Below, in pieces: positions 25,856 to 35,314 of a DNA stretch of 64,000 nt. The stretch is from positions 868,001-932,000 of the forward strand of contig NZ_SMNQ01000001.1 of NCBI RefSeq assembly GCF_004353505.1, given 5' to 3'. The position numbers and the translations under genes were made by a program. The stretch's first letter is position 1, and each line of letters starts with the position of its first letter. The stretch comes from Streptomyces sp. WAC05374 (lineage in GTDB: Bacteria > Actinomycetota > Actinomycetes > Streptomycetales > Streptomycetaceae). Below the pieces are notes generated by a model. That model was not told the origin of the DNA. It did no database searches and saw only the letters and a list, made by a program, of their open reading frames with translations.

Positions 25856-26938
25856 GTGAGCGCACTGTTCGAGCCCCGCACCCTGCGGTCGCTGACCATC
25901 CCCAACCGCGTCTGGATGGCACCGATGTGCCAGTACAGCGCCGAGGCGTTCGGACCGAACGCGGGCGTCGCCCACGACTGGCACTTCGCCCACTACGCCG
26001 CCCGCGCCGCCGGCGGCACCGGCCTGATCCTGCTGGAGGCGACCGCCGTCTCCCCCGAGGGCCGCATCAGCCCGTACGACCTCGGCATCTGGAACGACAC
26101 GCAGGTCGAGGCGCTGCGCCGGATCACCGGCTTCCTCAAGGGCCAGGGCACCGTCCCCGGCATCCAGATCGCCCACGCCGGACGCAAGGCGTCGACCGAC
26201 CGGCCCTGGAAGGGCGGCGGCCCCGTCGGCGCCGACGCGCACGGCTGGCAGCCGGTCGCCCCGAGCCCGCTGCCCTTCGACGAGGGCCACCCGGTGCCCG
26301 ACGAGCTGACGAGGGAACAGATCCGGGCGGTCGCGGGGAAGTTCGCGGACGCGGCGCGGCGCGCCCTGGACGCGGGCTTCGAGGTCGTCGAGATCCACGG
26401 GGCGCACGGCTACCTCATCGGCGAGTTCCTCTCCCCGTACAGCAACCACCGCACCGACGAGTACGGCGGCTCCTTCGGCAACCGCACGCGCTTCGCCCTG
26501 GAGGTCGTCGACGCGGTGCGCGAGGTGTGGCCCGAGGAACTGCCGCTGTTCTTCCGCATCTCGGCCACCGACTGGCTGGAGGACCGGGCGGGCTGGACGG
26601 CCGACGACACCGTCCGCTTCGCCGCGCTGCTCAAGGAGCACGGCGTGGACCTGCTCGACGTGTCCACCGGCGGCAACGCGCCGCGCGTCCGCATCCCGAC
26701 CGGCCCGGGCTACCAGGTGCCGTTCGCGGCCCGCGTGAAGGAGGAGACCGGGCTTCCGGTCGCCGCCGTGGGACTGATCACCGAGGCGGAGCAGGCGGAG
26801 AAGATCGTCGCCAACGGCGAGGCGGACGCCGTGCTGCTCGGCCGCGAGCTGCTGCGCAACCCGTCCTGGGCGCGGCACGCCGCGCGCGAGCTCGGCGGTG
26901 ACGTGCACGTGCCCGACCAGTACCACCGCTCCGTCTGA
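25856..26938 (+). CDS. NADH:flavin oxidoreductase, old yellow enzyme (YqjM class)
   Basis: 360 aa TIM barrel. Class-specific residues: Cys in [10 protein letters not shown] (redox-tuning Cys of YqjM-type enzymes), HAGRKAS, the active-site [16 protein letters not shown] with paired His, [17 protein letters not shown], and [14 protein letters not shown]. Reduces activated C=C bonds of enals, enones or nitro compounds using NAD(P)H and FMN. GTG 25856 follows GGAG by five bases, exactly like the divergent ArsR gene. Control by ArsR suggests induction by electrophiles. Confidence 0.94.
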   Translation: MSALFEPRTLRSLTIPNRVWMAPMCQYSAEAFGPNAGVAHDWHFAHYAARAAGGTGLILLEATAVSPEGRISPYDLGIWNDTQVEALRRITGFLKGQGTVPGIQIAHAGRKASTDRPWKGGGPVGADAHGWQPVAPSPLPFDEGHPVPDELTREQIRAVAGKFADAARRALDAGFEVVEIHGAHGYLIGEFLSPYSNHRTDEYGGSFGNRTRFALEVVDAVREVWPEELPLFFRISATDWLEDRAGWTADDTVRFAALLKEHGVDLLDVSTGGNAPRVRIPTGPGYQVPFAARVKEETGLPVAAVGLITEAEQAEKIVANGEADAVLLGRELLRNPSWARHAARELGGDVHVPDQYHRSV

Positions 26939-26963
26939 CCTGGGGGAACGCCGTCCTCGGGCG

Positions 26964-26976
26964 CCACTGTCAGTGG
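26964..26976 (+). promoter_or_regulatory. Short palindrome before the BNR protein gene
   Basis: CCACTG-T-CAGTGG, 6-bp arms about a central T, 54 bp before the start codon. Too short to end transcription reliably; an operator is possible. Confidence 0.25.
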
Positions 26977-27029
26977 GTGGGTGCAGACTGGCCCCTATCC
27001 GCGACAAAGGCGTCCAGGAGGTGTCGGCG

Positions 27030-28115
27030 ATGACCGACGTACTACTGACCGTAGGCACGCGCAAGGGACTGTTCATCGGCCGCAGGCGTGGCGGCCGATG
27101 GGAGTTCCAGGGCCCCCACTTCAACGCGCAGGCCGTGTACTCGATCGGTATCGACACGCGCCGCACCACGCCCCGGCTGCTGGTCGGCGGGGACAGCACG
27201 CACTGGGGCCCCTCGGTGTTCCACTCCGACGACCTGGGGGCGAGCTGGACGGAGCCGGCGCAGCCGGCCGTCAGGTTCCCGAAGGACACGGGGGCCTCAC
27301 TGGAGCGGGTGTGGCAGCTCCACCCGGCCGGTCCGGCGGCACCCGGCGTGGTGTACGCGGGCACCGAGCCCGCCGCGCTGTTCCGCTCGGAGGACGGCGG
27401 GGAGACCTTCGAGCTGGTCCGCCCGCTGTGGGAGCACCCGACCCGGTCGCAGTGGGTGCCGGGCGGCGGCGGTGAAGGGCTGCACACGGTCGTCACGGAC
27501 CCCAGGGACCCGGACGCCGTCACGGTCGCGGTGTCGACGGCGGGCGTCTTCCGCACCCGGGACGGGGGCCGGAGCTGGTCGCCGTCCAACCAGGGGGTGT
27601 CGGCGGTCTTCCTGCCGGACCCCAACCCGGTGTTCGGGCAGTGCGTGCACAAGATCGCCCAGGACGCGGGCGACCCCGACCGGCTGTACCTCCAGAACCA
27701 CTGGGGGGTGTACCGCAGCGACGACGCGGGCGCCAAGTGGACCGACATCGGTGCGGGACTGCCCTCCGACTTCGGCTTCGCGGCGGCCGCGCACCCGCAC
27801 CGCGCCGACGTGGCCTACGTCTTCCCCATCACGGCCGACTCCGACCGGGTCCCCGCGCAGCGGCGGTGCCGGGTCTACCGGACGAGTGACGCGGGCGGCA
27901 CCTGGGAGGCCCTGTCGGCCGGCCTGCCGGAGGCGGACCACTACGGCACGGTACTGCGCGACGCGATGTGCACGGACGACGCCGATCCGGCCGGGGTCTA
28001 CTTCGGCAACCGCAACGGCGAGCTGTACGCCAGCGCCGACGAGGGTGACACCTGGCGGCTGCTGGCGTCGCACCTGCCGGACGTGCTCTGCGTGCGGGCG
28101 CGGGTGATCGACTGA
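27030..28115 (+). CDS. BNR/sialidase-like beta-propeller protein
   Basis: 361 aa without signal peptide. Starts TDVLLTVGTRKGLFIGRR and has repeated BNR Asp-boxes: SDDLGASW, SEDGGETF, TRDGGRSW, SDDAGAKW, TSDAGGTW, SADEGDTW, six in all, giving a propeller. These boxes are structural and do not prove glycosidase activity; conserved catalytic Arg triad of sialidases is not obvious. AGGAGG precedes ATG 27030. Function unknown. Confidence 0.88.
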   Translation: MTDVLLTVGTRKGLFIGRRRGGRWEFQGPHFNAQAVYSIGIDTRRTTPRLLVGGDSTHWGPSVFHSDDLGASWTEPAQPAVRFPKDTGASLERVWQLHPAGPAAPGVVYAGTEPAALFRSEDGGETFELVRPLWEHPTRSQWVPGGGGEGLHTVVTDPRDPDAVTVAVSTAGVFRTRDGGRSWSPSNQGVSAVFLPDPNPVFGQCVHKIAQDAGDPDRLYLQNHWGVYRSDDAGAKWTDIGAGLPSDFGFAAAAHPHRADVAYVFPITADSDRVPAQRRCRVYRTSDAGGTWEALSAGLPEADHYGTVLRDAMCTDDADPAGVYFGNRNGELYASADEGDTWRLLASHLPDVLCVRARVID

Positions 28116-28167
28116 GGGGCGCCTTCGGCGGGCGTGGGCACGTCGGGCGTCGCCGCGCCGGGCGTCG

Positions 28168-29904
28168 TCAGACCGGACGGGAACGGCCCTTGCGCAGGAA
28201 GCTGCGCAGCCGGGTCAGCGGCCAGGTGTTGATGACGTCGTCCTTGGTCAGCCATCCGCGCTGGGCGGTTCCCACGCCGTACCGCATGTACGGCAGGTGC
28301 GTGACGGAGTGGGCGTCGGAGTTCACCGCGAACTTCACGCCGTACCGCTTGGCGCGGAGGACGTCCTCGTCGCGCAGGTCGAGCCGTTCCGGGTGGGCGT
28401 TAATCTCCAGCGCGGTGCCCGTCGCGGCACACGCCTCGAAGACGGCGTCGAAGTCGGCGTCCAGTCCGGGGCGTTTGCCGATCCGGCGGGTGGTGGGGTG
28501 GCCGATGACGGCGACGTACGGGTTTTCGCAGGCCCGGACGAGCCGGCGCGTCAGGGCCTGCCTGCTCTGGTTGAAGTGCGAGTGGACGGAGGCCACGCAC
28601 AGGTCGAACTCCGCCAGGAATTCGGGGGGCCAGTCGACTTCGCCGTCGGGGTCGATGTTCAGCTCCGTGCCGTGCAGCAGGCGCATGCCCCGGTGCTCGC
28701 GGTCCAGTTCCCGCACCCGCTCGCGCTGCGCGAGCATCTTCTCGTCGGTCATGCGCTGCATGTACAGGTTGGGGGCGTGGTCGGTGATGGCGCAGTAGGC
28801 GTAACCACGTGCGGCGGCCGCGGCGACCATGTCCTCCAGCGGGGCGAGGCCGTCGGTGAGATCGGTGTGGGTGTGCAGGTCGCCCCGGATGTCCTCCTCC
28901 TGGACCAGCTCGGGCACCTCGCCCTTCAGCCCGGCCGCGATCTCGCCCCGGTCCTCGCGCAGCGTGGGCGGTATCCACGGCAGGCCGAGCCGGGCGTAGA
29001 TGTCCTCCTCCGTCTCGGAGGTGATCATGTCGCCGCTCTCGGCGTCGAACAGCCCGTACTCGGACAGCTTGAGCTTGTGGCGGACGGCGATCTCACGGGT
29101 GCGGATGTTGTGCGCCTTCGATCCGGTGAAGTACTGGAGCCCCGCTCCCCAGGAGGCGGGCGGCAGGACCCTCAGGTCCACCTGGAGGCCCTTGGTGGTG
29201 CGGATCGACGTTTTCTTCTCGCCGTGCGCGATGACCTCGGCGGTGTGCGGAAGGGCACCGAGGGCCTCCATGAAGGGCGCCGACTGCTCCGCCGCCACCA
29301 GGACGTCGATGTCGCCGATCGTCTCCTTCATGCGGCGCAGGGACCCGGCGTAGGCGCACCGCGCGCAGCCGGGGAGGGCGGACAGTTCGGCGACGATCTG
29401 TTCGGCGACGTCCATGGCGGCGCTGATGAGGATGCGGCCCTCGCCCGCCTTCTGCATGAGCGCGATGCCGTGGAGGATGTTCGCCTCGGTCTTCTCGCCG
29501 AAGCCCTTCAGGTCGCGCAGCCGCTCCGCGTGGATGGCCTCGAGGAGCTGGTCGACGGAGGTGATGCCCAGCTCCTCGTGGAGCACCATGGCCTTCTTGG
29601 GTCCCAGCGTGGGGATGGTGATCAGCTCCCGGACGCCGGCCGGGATCGACGCCCTGGTCTCCTCGATGGTGGAGACCTGGCCGGAGCGCAGGTACTCGAC
29701 GACCTTCTCGGCGATGGACCTGCCGACGTTGGGGATGTCCTTCAGGCCCTTCGCGTCGAGCGTGGACACGTCGGCGTGGTGGCCGCCGATGGCACGGGCC
29801 GCCTTCTCGTAGGCGCGGGCCTTGAAGGCGTCGCCGCCGGTGATGGCGATGAGGTCGGCGTACTCCTGGAGCAGCGCTTCGACCTCTTCGTTGGCTCGGG
29901 GCAT
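28168..29904 (-). CDS. polX: Family X DNA polymerase with PHP domain
   Basis: 578 aa. N-terminal helix-hairpin-helix region (FKARAYEKAARAI, DIPNVGRSIAEKVVEYL), nucleotidyltransferase site AGSLRRMKETIGDIDVLV (GS, D-x-D), then a PHP phosphoesterase domain with DLHTHTDLTDG, AITDHAPN, GTELNI, SVHSHF, GHPTTR and NSDAHS. Bacterial PolX proteins act in base excision gap filling with 3'-5' exonuclease from PHP. ATG 29904 follows GGAGGT directly with almost no spacer, which is unusual. GTG 29928 is in frame and overlaps the M28 stop as GTGA, so the true start may be eight codons earlier with coupled translation. Confidence 0.93.
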   Translation of the reverse strand: MPRANEEVEALLQEYADLIAITGGDAFKARAYEKAARAIGGHHADVSTLDAKGLKDIPNVGRSIAEKVVEYLRSGQVSTIEETRASIPAGVRELITIPTLGPKKAMVLHEELGITSVDQLLEAIHAERLRDLKGFGEKTEANILHGIALMQKAGEGRILISAAMDVAEQIVAELSALPGCARCAYAGSLRRMKETIGDIDVLVAAEQSAPFMEALGALPHTAEVIAHGEKKTSIRTTKGLQVDLRVLPPASWGAGLQYFTGSKAHNIRTREIAVRHKLKLSEYGLFDAESGDMITSETEEDIYARLGLPWIPPTLREDRGEIAAGLKGEVPELVQEEDIRGDLHTHTDLTDGLAPLEDMVAAAAARGYAYCAITDHAPNLYMQRMTDEKMLAQRERVRELDREHRGMRLLHGTELNIDPDGEVDWPPEFLAEFDLCVASVHSHFNQSRQALTRRLVRACENPYVAVIGHPTTRRIGKRPGLDADFDAVFEACAATGTALEINAHPERLDLRDEDVLRAKRYGVKFAVNSDAHSVTHLPYMRYGVGTAQRGWLTKDDVINTWPLTRLRSFLRKGRSRPV

Positions 29905-29924
29905 ACCTCCAGGGTGCTCCGGCC

Positions 29925-31010
29925 TCACGGGGCGGGCACGCCGGAGGTCAGCACGGTGACGGTGGCGGCCGTGGCGACGGCGACCGCCGTAAGGCTCCGG
30001 TGGTCGAGGGTGTCGGGGGTGTCGGTCGGCAGGTGGTAGTGGGGGTTGCGGAAGTTCGCGGTGTCGGTGAGCATCAGGGCCGGCGTCCCCGTGTTCCAGA
30101 AGGCCGCGTGGTCGCTGCGGTCGAGGTGGGCCAGCGGCGGCACCGCCAGGCCGGCGAGCGCGCCGGGCGGGCCCTGCGGACGCGGGTCGCACAGGGTGAC
30201 GCAGGGCAGGGCGGGTCGCGTGGCCGTCGCCGCGGCACGCCAGAGGCCGGCCGCAGCGCGCGTGGAGCGCCGGTGGACCACCAGCGTGAAGTCGCCGCGC
30301 AGCCCGGCCGACCGGACGTCGGCGGCCGCCCGGGGGAAGGCCCGCTCGAAACCGGCCGGCATCCGCTGGCTGCCGGGCTCGGCCGTGTAGTACCCGACCG
30401 ATTCCAGGCAGATCATGGCCGCGACCTGCCGGTGGCGGCGGAGCCACCGGGCCGCGAACCGGGCGCCCACCAGGCCCAGTTCCTCCATGTCGGACACCAG
30501 GAGGGTGACGCCGGGCGGTCCGGGCATGCCCCCGAGGAGCCGGGCGGCCTCCAGTAGTGCGGCCACCCCCGAGGCGTTGTCGTCGGCGCCGGGTGAGGCC
30601 TCGACGGTGTCCAGGTGGGCGCCGACGACCACGGTGGGGCCCCGGACGCCGGCCGGTGGTTCGGCCAGCAGGTTCGCGCCGGTCAGCCGCGGGTGGATGC
30701 GGAACTCCCGCGGCAGCGCCCGGTGGCCGCCGCGGTCGGTGGAGCCCGGGCGCCACCGGACGTCGAACGGTTGGCGGCGGGTCCGCCAGCCCGCCGCGGC
30801 CAGTTCGGCCGCCACATGGGCCTCGGCGCGCAGCATGGCCTCGGGGGCGCGGGTCCGGCTGCGCGGGCGGTCCGCGAGGAACGCGACGTCCCGGCGCACC
30901 CGCCCGGGATCGGCCCGCCGGGTCAGGTCACGGACGATCCGGCGGACGGCCTCCTGGGCGGCCTCCCCCACGGCCGTGGAGGCCCCGTCCGGTCCCTGGG
31001 CCGGAACCAT
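29925..31010 (-). CDS. M28-family zinc aminopeptidase-like protein
   Basis: 361 aa. Metal-site residues of M28: VVVGAHLDTVEASPGADDNASGVAALLE (H-x-D, then D), DMEELGLVGARFA (EE), and YHLPTDTPDTLDH (final His). No signal peptide is visible, unlike many secreted family members, so it may be cytoplasmic; the first 40 residues are Arg-rich. Peptide hydrolysis is likely, substrate unknown. Its stop overlaps a possible PolX start. Confidence 0.88.
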   Translation of the reverse strand: MVPAQGPDGASTAVGEAAQEAVRRIVRDLTRRADPGRVRRDVAFLADRPRSRTRAPEAMLRAEAHVAAELAAAGWRTRRQPFDVRWRPGSTDRGGHRALPREFRIHPRLTGANLLAEPPAGVRGPTVVVGAHLDTVEASPGADDNASGVAALLEAARLLGGMPGPPGVTLLVSDMEELGLVGARFAARWLRRHRQVAAMICLESVGYYTAEPGSQRMPAGFERAFPRAAADVRSAGLRGDFTLVVHRRSTRAAAGLWRAAATATRPALPCVTLCDPRPQGPPGALAGLAVPPLAHLDRSDHAAFWNTGTPALMLTDTANFRNPHYHLPTDTPDTLDHRSLTAVAVATAATVTVLTSGVPAP

Positions 31011-31175
31011 CGCGTCACCGCCTTCCCTCGCGGACGGCTGTCTCCCTCGGGCGACCGTCTCCCTGTCGATGGTCGCGCAGGTGACGAGCACCGGCCCGGC
31101 CTCCGGCGGCGGCGGGCACGGCGACGGCGTCACAATGGTGGTGAGGGCGCCCCTGCCGTCGCGGAGAGGGGGGCG

Positions 31176-31922
31176 ATGCCCGTGCGGTACACAGCGGTGA
31201 CCGCCCTGAGCCACCCCGGGCTGCTGCGCGACCACAACGAGGACAGCCTGGTGGTCGGGCCGTGGACGCTGTGCGGCACCGAGACGGAGAGCCCCCAGTC
31301 GCTGGTGTTCGCGCTGGGCACCCCGCTGGTCGTGGCCGTCGCGGACGGGCTGGGCGGCCAGCCCGCCGGCGAGGTGGCCAGTTCCCTGGTCGTCCGCCGG
31401 CTCGCCGCGCTGGGCCCGTCCCTGACCGACGAGGCCGCCGTCCGTGCCGCCCTGGACACGTGCAACCGCGAGGTGTACACGGCCGCCGAGGGCCGCCCGG
31501 AGCTGACCACCATGGGAACCACGATCGCCGGGGCCGTCATGCTGGAGGAGTCGCTGCTGACGTTCAACGTCGGCGACAGCAAGGTGTACGAGGCGGCTCC
31601 GGGCCGGCTCCGGCAGGTGAGCGTCGACGACAGTCCGCCGCCGGCACCGGGGCGGCGCACCACGTCGGCCGTCACACAGACCCTGGGCGGCGGTTACGCG
31701 TTCAGCGCCGTGACCCCGCATGTGGCGGTCTCCCCCCTGGCCACCGGCGACCGTTTCCTGGTGTGCAGCGACGGGCTGACCGATCCCGTGCCGGACGACG
31801 AGCTGGAGGTCCTGCTGCGGGACCACGGCGACGGCAGGGCCGTCTTCGAGCTGTGGAAGGCCGCGATGGACGCCGGAGGACCGGACAACATCACCCTCGC
31901 GCTGATACGCATCGGCGAGTAG
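31176..31922 (+). CDS. PP2C-family protein phosphatase
   Basis: 248 aa. Motifs of the PPM family: HPGLLRDHNEDS (RxxNED), VVAVADGLGGQPAGEVAS (DGxGG), TTMGTTIAGAV, FNVGDSKVY, LVCSDGLTDPVPDDEL, and GGPDNITLALIRI. Dephosphorylates Ser/Thr in a Mn/Mg-dependent way. It is a candidate partner of one of the Hanks kinases. Short, soluble, and preceded by a purine-rich ribosome site. Confidence 0.92.
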   Translation: MPVRYTAVTALSHPGLLRDHNEDSLVVGPWTLCGTETESPQSLVFALGTPLVVAVADGLGGQPAGEVASSLVVRRLAALGPSLTDEAAVRAALDTCNREVYTAAEGRPELTTMGTTIAGAVMLEESLLTFNVGDSKVYEAAPGRLRQVSVDDSPPPAPGRRTTSAVTQTLGGGYAFSAVTPHVAVSPLATGDRFLVCSDGLTDPVPDDELEVLLRDHGDGRAVFELWKAAMDAGGPDNITLALIRIGE

Positions 31923-32169
31923 GCCCCCGGGAGGCGGGCCCGGGCAGGGCGCAGGGGCCGGAGAGGGCCGGAGAGGGCGCAGAGGGGCGCAGGCGCGGGC
32001 CCGGGGAGGGCGCAGGGCCGGGGAGGGCGGAGGACCGTGCGGGACTGGTGCGGGCTGGGGTGCGGGGCGGGGCGCGGGAGGCGGAAGTGGCGCCACGGAC
32101 CTACGGTGGTCTGGGAGGCCGCCGGCACCGGAACGCCGCGCCGCTGAGCAGGCCGAGGAGGTCGCTGCG
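31923..32169. repeat. GC-rich degenerate short repeats
   Basis: Between the phosphatase and the monooxygenase-like gene the plus strand repeats GAGGGCGCAGG/GGGCCGGAGAGG-type units about ten times with variations (31945-32050). Nothing coding is supported. Likely slippage-prone filler. Confidence 0.4.
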
Positions 32170-32466
32170 ATGGAGAGGCACTTCGTCTGGACGACGACCC
32201 GCCGCATCAAGCCGGGCACCCTGGACGACTTCGAACGGGCGTGGCGCCCGGGCTCGCACCCGAACGGCATGATCCGCGCGTTCGCGTTCTGGTCCGAGGA
32301 CGGGCAGGAGATCACGGGAGTGTCCTTCTGGGAGTCCCGGGAAGCGTGTGACAACTGGCGGCAGTCCGCGGACGAGAGGCAGCGGCGCGACGCCATGGCC
32401 CCGTTCGTCGTCGAGGAGCGGGAGAACTTCCTGCGCGGCGGAGAGCTCAGCATCCCCGAGCGGTAG
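32170..32466 (+). CDS. Small antibiotic-biosynthesis-monooxygenase-like (dimeric alpha/beta barrel) protein
   Basis: 98 aa. Pattern of a ferredoxin-like ABM/EthD fold: RHFVWTTTRRIKPGTLDDFE, FAFWSEDGQEITGVSFWESREACDNWR, and MAPFVVEERENFLRGGEL. Family members include heme-degrading and quinone-forming monooxygenases, but many have no known activity. GGAGG precedes the start. Stands alone. Confidence 0.75.
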   Translation: MERHFVWTTTRRIKPGTLDDFERAWRPGSHPNGMIRAFAFWSEDGQEITGVSFWESREACDNWRQSADERQRRDAMAPFVVEERENFLRGGELSIPER

Positions 32467-32563
32467 ATGTCGGTCGTTCGGGCTGCGCGGCGGCCGGCCT
32501 CACCTGGGGCGGGCTCCTACGGGCGTACGGAGTGCTGTTGGCCGGCCGGTAGGGTGACCTGCC

Positions 32564-33241
32564 GTGGCAGCACGACCGTTGAAAGAAATCGTCGAACCGG
32601 GCTGGGCGGACGCCCTCGCGCCGGTGGCCGAACGCATCGCCGGCATGGGGGACTTCCTCCGCGCGGAGATCGCCGCCGGGCGTACCTACCTGCCGGCCGG
32701 ACAGCATGTCCTGCGGGCGTTCCAGCAGCCGTTCCACGAGGTGCGGGTCCTGATCGTCGGACAGGACCCCTACCCGACGCCGGGGCACGCGGTGGGGCTG
32801 AGCTTCTCCGTGGCGCCGGAGGTCCGGCCGCTGCCGGGCAGTCTGGAGAACATCTTCCGGGAGCTCAACTCCGACCTGGGTCTGCCCCGGCCGTCCAACG
32901 GCGACCTGACGCCCTGGACGCGGCAGGGGGTGCTGCTGCTCAACAGGGCGCTGACCACCGCGCCGCGCCGGCCGGCCGCGCACCGGGGCAAGGGCTGGGA
33001 GGAGGTCACCGAGCAGGCCATCAAGGCGCTGGTGGCACGCGGCAAGCCCCTGGTGTCCGTGCTGTGGGGGCGTGACGCCCGCAACCTCCGCCCGCTGCTC
33101 GGCGACCTCCCCGCCATCGAGTCGGCACACCCGTCGCCCATGTCGGCGGACCGGGGCTTCTTCGGCTCCCGGCCGTTCAGCCGGACGAACGAGCTGCTGG
33201 CCGGGCAGGGCGCGCCGCCCATCGACTGGCGGCTTCCGTGA
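32564..33241 (+). CDS. ung: Uracil-DNA glycosylase, family 1
   Basis: 225 aa, normal Ung length. Catalytic water-activating loop [19 protein letters not shown], the base stack/specificity motif LLLNRALT, and the leucine-loop region [18 protein letters not shown]. It removes uracil from DNA as the first step of base excision repair. GTG 32564 starts [13 protein letters not shown]. It overlaps the next gene by GTGA. Confidence 0.96.
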   Translation: MAARPLKEIVEPGWADALAPVAERIAGMGDFLRAEIAAGRTYLPAGQHVLRAFQQPFHEVRVLIVGQDPYPTPGHAVGLSFSVAPEVRPLPGSLENIFRELNSDLGLPRPSNGDLTPWTRQGVLLLNRALTTAPRRPAAHRGKGWEEVTEQAIKALVARGKPLVSVLWGRDARNLRPLLGDLPAIESAHPSPMSADRGFFGSRPFSRTNELLAGQGAPPIDWRLP

Positions 33242-34272
33242 CGCCTCCCCCGGACGGGGGGTGGGTGCTGGGGGTGGATTCCGGAGGGTCGGGACTGCGG
33301 GTCGCTCTCGGAGCGGTGGCGGAGGGCGCCGCCGGTGACGGTGACGGTGACCGCGTACGGGCCCTGGAGAGCGTGGCGTTCGAGGAGCCGGTGCCCACCG
33401 GGCCGGGCGGCATCGACGCGGACCACCTGCTGGCGCGGCTGGTTCCCGCCGCCGAAGGGCTGCTCGGGCGGGCCGGAGCGGACCGGCTCGCGGCCGTGGC
33501 GGTCGGGGCTGCCGGAATGGCGACGCTCGGGGATGAGCTGCGGGCCGGGCTGCCCGGGGCGCTGCGCCGTTCGCTGGGGGTGGACCGGCTCGCGCTGGCC
33601 GCCGACGCCGTGACCGCGTACGCCGGGGCGCTCGGCCAGCGGCCCGGGGCGGTGGTCGCGGCGGGCACCGGTCTGATCGCGCTCGGCACGGACCTGTCCG
33701 GCTGGCGCCGCGCGGACGGCTGGGGGCACCTGCTGGGCGACTGCGGGAGCGGGGCGTGGATCGGCCGTGCCGGGCTGGAGGCGGCCCTGCGCGCCCACGA
33801 CGGGCGGCGCGGCGGCTCCGCGGCGCTCCTGGCGCGCGTGGAGGCGCTGTTCGGCCCGCCGGCGACACTGCCGGGCCGGCTCTACCCGCGCACCGACCGG
33901 CCGGCCGTGCTCGCCTCCTTCGCGCCCGAGGTCGCCCGCTGCGGGGCGGGCGGTGACGCGGTGTCGGCCGCCATCCTGGCCCGGGCCGCCGCGCACATCG
34001 CGGACGCGGCGGCGGCCGTCTGCCCGCCGGGCCGCGACGAGCCCGAAGTGGCGCTGACCGGCGGCCTGTTCCTGATGGGCGACCCCCTCCTCGTACCGCT
34101 GCGGGCCGAGTTGGCCGAGCGCCTGCCGTACGCGCGTACGGTGGCCGCTTCCGGGGGGCCGCTCGACGGTGCGCTCGCCGTCGCGGCGGCCCTGGCGACG
34201 GACACGCTCCGGCTGCCTCGCGAGCCGGGCATGCTGGTGACAACCCGCCTCGAACCGACTGATCGGACATAG
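33238..34272 (+). CDS. BadF/BadG-type ATPase, N-acetylglucosamine kinase-like
   Basis: 344 aa in the ASKHA fold. ATP phosphate loop [16 protein letters not shown], second loop [26 protein letters not shown] and adenosine motif VALTGGLF. Related to NagK/BadF kinases that phosphorylate amino sugars or activate dehydratases. The length and motifs favour a GlcNAc-type kinase, substrate uncertain. The GTG start overlaps the ung stop by four bases, so translation is coupled. Confidence 0.85.
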   Translation: MTPPPDGGWVLGVDSGGSGLRVALGAVAEGAAGDGDGDRVRALESVAFEEPVPTGPGGIDADHLLARLVPAAEGLLGRAGADRLAAVAVGAAGMATLGDELRAGLPGALRRSLGVDRLALAADAVTAYAGALGQRPGAVVAAGTGLIALGTDLSGWRRADGWGHLLGDCGSGAWIGRAGLEAALRAHDGRRGGSAALLARVEALFGPPATLPGRLYPRTDRPAVLASFAPEVARCGAGGDAVSAAILARAAAHIADAAAAVCPPGRDEPEVALTGGLFLMGDPLLVPLRAELAERLPYARTVAASGGPLDGALAVAAALATDTLRLPREPGMLVTTRLEPTDRT

Positions 34273-34342
34273 CCGGACAGAGGGCGCCTGACCGCCCCCT
34301 CCCCAAGCGTCGGAGCAGGCAAAGCCAGTAGCATGCGGCGCC

Positions 34343-35263
34343 ATGAGCTCCCCCACTGGGCCCGCTTCCGGCCTGCCTGTACGAATGCCGCGACCCCGAC
34401 AGTCCGGGCGGCACCGTCGCCCTGAACCCGTGGCGGCCCCCGAGGGCGCGCCCGCGCTCGTTCTCGCCGTTCCCGGCGCCCCTTCCGCCGCTGTCCGCAG
34501 CCTGGCCGAAGAGGTCGTGAGCATCGCTCGTTCCGAGCTGCCCGGCCTGGAGGCCGCGATCGGTTTCCTGGACGGCGACGACTCCGAGTACCCCGCGCTG
34601 TCGGCCGTCCTGGGGCGGGCCGCCGCGCTGCGCGTCGAGCGGTACGAGCTCGCCCGCGCCGCCGGCCGTGAGGTCGCCGAGCCCGAGGGCCCGGCCGCCG
34701 TGGTGGTGCCCCTTCTGGCGGGCCCGGACAGCGCGCTGACGGACCGGATACGGCAGGCCGTGGCGGACAGTGGCGCCGCCGCCGAGCTGACCGACGTGCT
34801 GGGTCCGCACCCGCTGCTCGCGGAGGCGCTGCACGTGCGCCTGTCCGAGGCGGGCCACGCGCGCGCCGACCGGGCGCGGCTGTTCACGGTCGCCACGGCG
34901 GCCGACGGCATCGTGCTGGCGACGGTGGGCGGTCAGGAGGCCGTGCAGGCGGCCGGGATCACCGGCATGCTGCTCGCCGCCCGGCTGGCCGTCCCGGTGA
35001 TGGCGGCCGCGCTGGACCAGGAGGGTTCGGTGGCGGCGGTCGCCGAGCAGCTTCGCGGTTCCGGTTCGGTGCAGCTCGCGCTCGCGCCGTACCTGATCGG
35101 TCCGGAGCTGGCCGAGGGCCTGCTGGACGAGGCCGCGAAGGCGGCCGGCTGCCCGGTGGCGGAGCCGCTGGGCGCGTACCCGGCGGTGGGCAAGCTGGTG
35201 CTGTCGCAGTACACGACGGCGCTGGGCATCGCGCCGCAGCCGCAGGGGACCCCGGTCCGCTGA
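34343..35263 (+). CDS. CbiX/sirohydrochlorin chelatase-like protein lacking the N-terminal His
   Basis: 306 aa. Two-domain CbiX/CbiK-like fold is suggested by ALVLAVPGAPSAAVRSLAEEV at the start, VVVPLLAGPDSALTDRIRQA at the end of domain 1, LGPHPLLAEALHVRL, and domain 2 with PYLIGPELAEGLLDEA. In real chelatases the first strand ends in a GHGS-type motif with the metal-binding His; here it reads VPGAP, and the matching His of domain 1 is absent. The remaining His in GPHPLLAEALH may not suffice. Conserved sequence quality suggests a functional protein of altered role, not decay. Confidence 0.7.
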   Translation: MSSPTGPASGLPVRMPRPRQSGRHRRPEPVAAPEGAPALVLAVPGAPSAAVRSLAEEVVSIARSELPGLEAAIGFLDGDDSEYPALSAVLGRAAALRVERYELARAAGREVAEPEGPAAVVVPLLAGPDSALTDRIRQAVADSGAAAELTDVLGPHPLLAEALHVRLSEAGHARADRARLFTVATAADGIVLATVGGQEAVQAAGITGMLLAARLAVPVMAAALDQEGSVAAVAEQLRGSGSVQLALAPYLIGPELAEGLLDEAAKAAGCPVAEPLGAYPAVGKLVLSQYTTALGIAPQPQGTPVR

Positions 35264-35270
35264 CCACGTG

Positions 35271-35314
35271 CGCCGAGGGCCCGTACCGGAGGTGTCCGGT
35301 GCGGGCCCTCGGCG
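35271..35314. terminator. Bidirectional terminator, 20-bp stem
   Basis: A 44-bp near-perfect hairpin: 13-bp outer stem CGCCGAGGGCCCG, a T-G step, 6-bp inner stem ACCGGA, and a GGTG loop. It starts 8 bp after the CbiX-like stop and ends exactly before the lactonase stop, so it serves both convergent genes. Confidence 0.88.
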
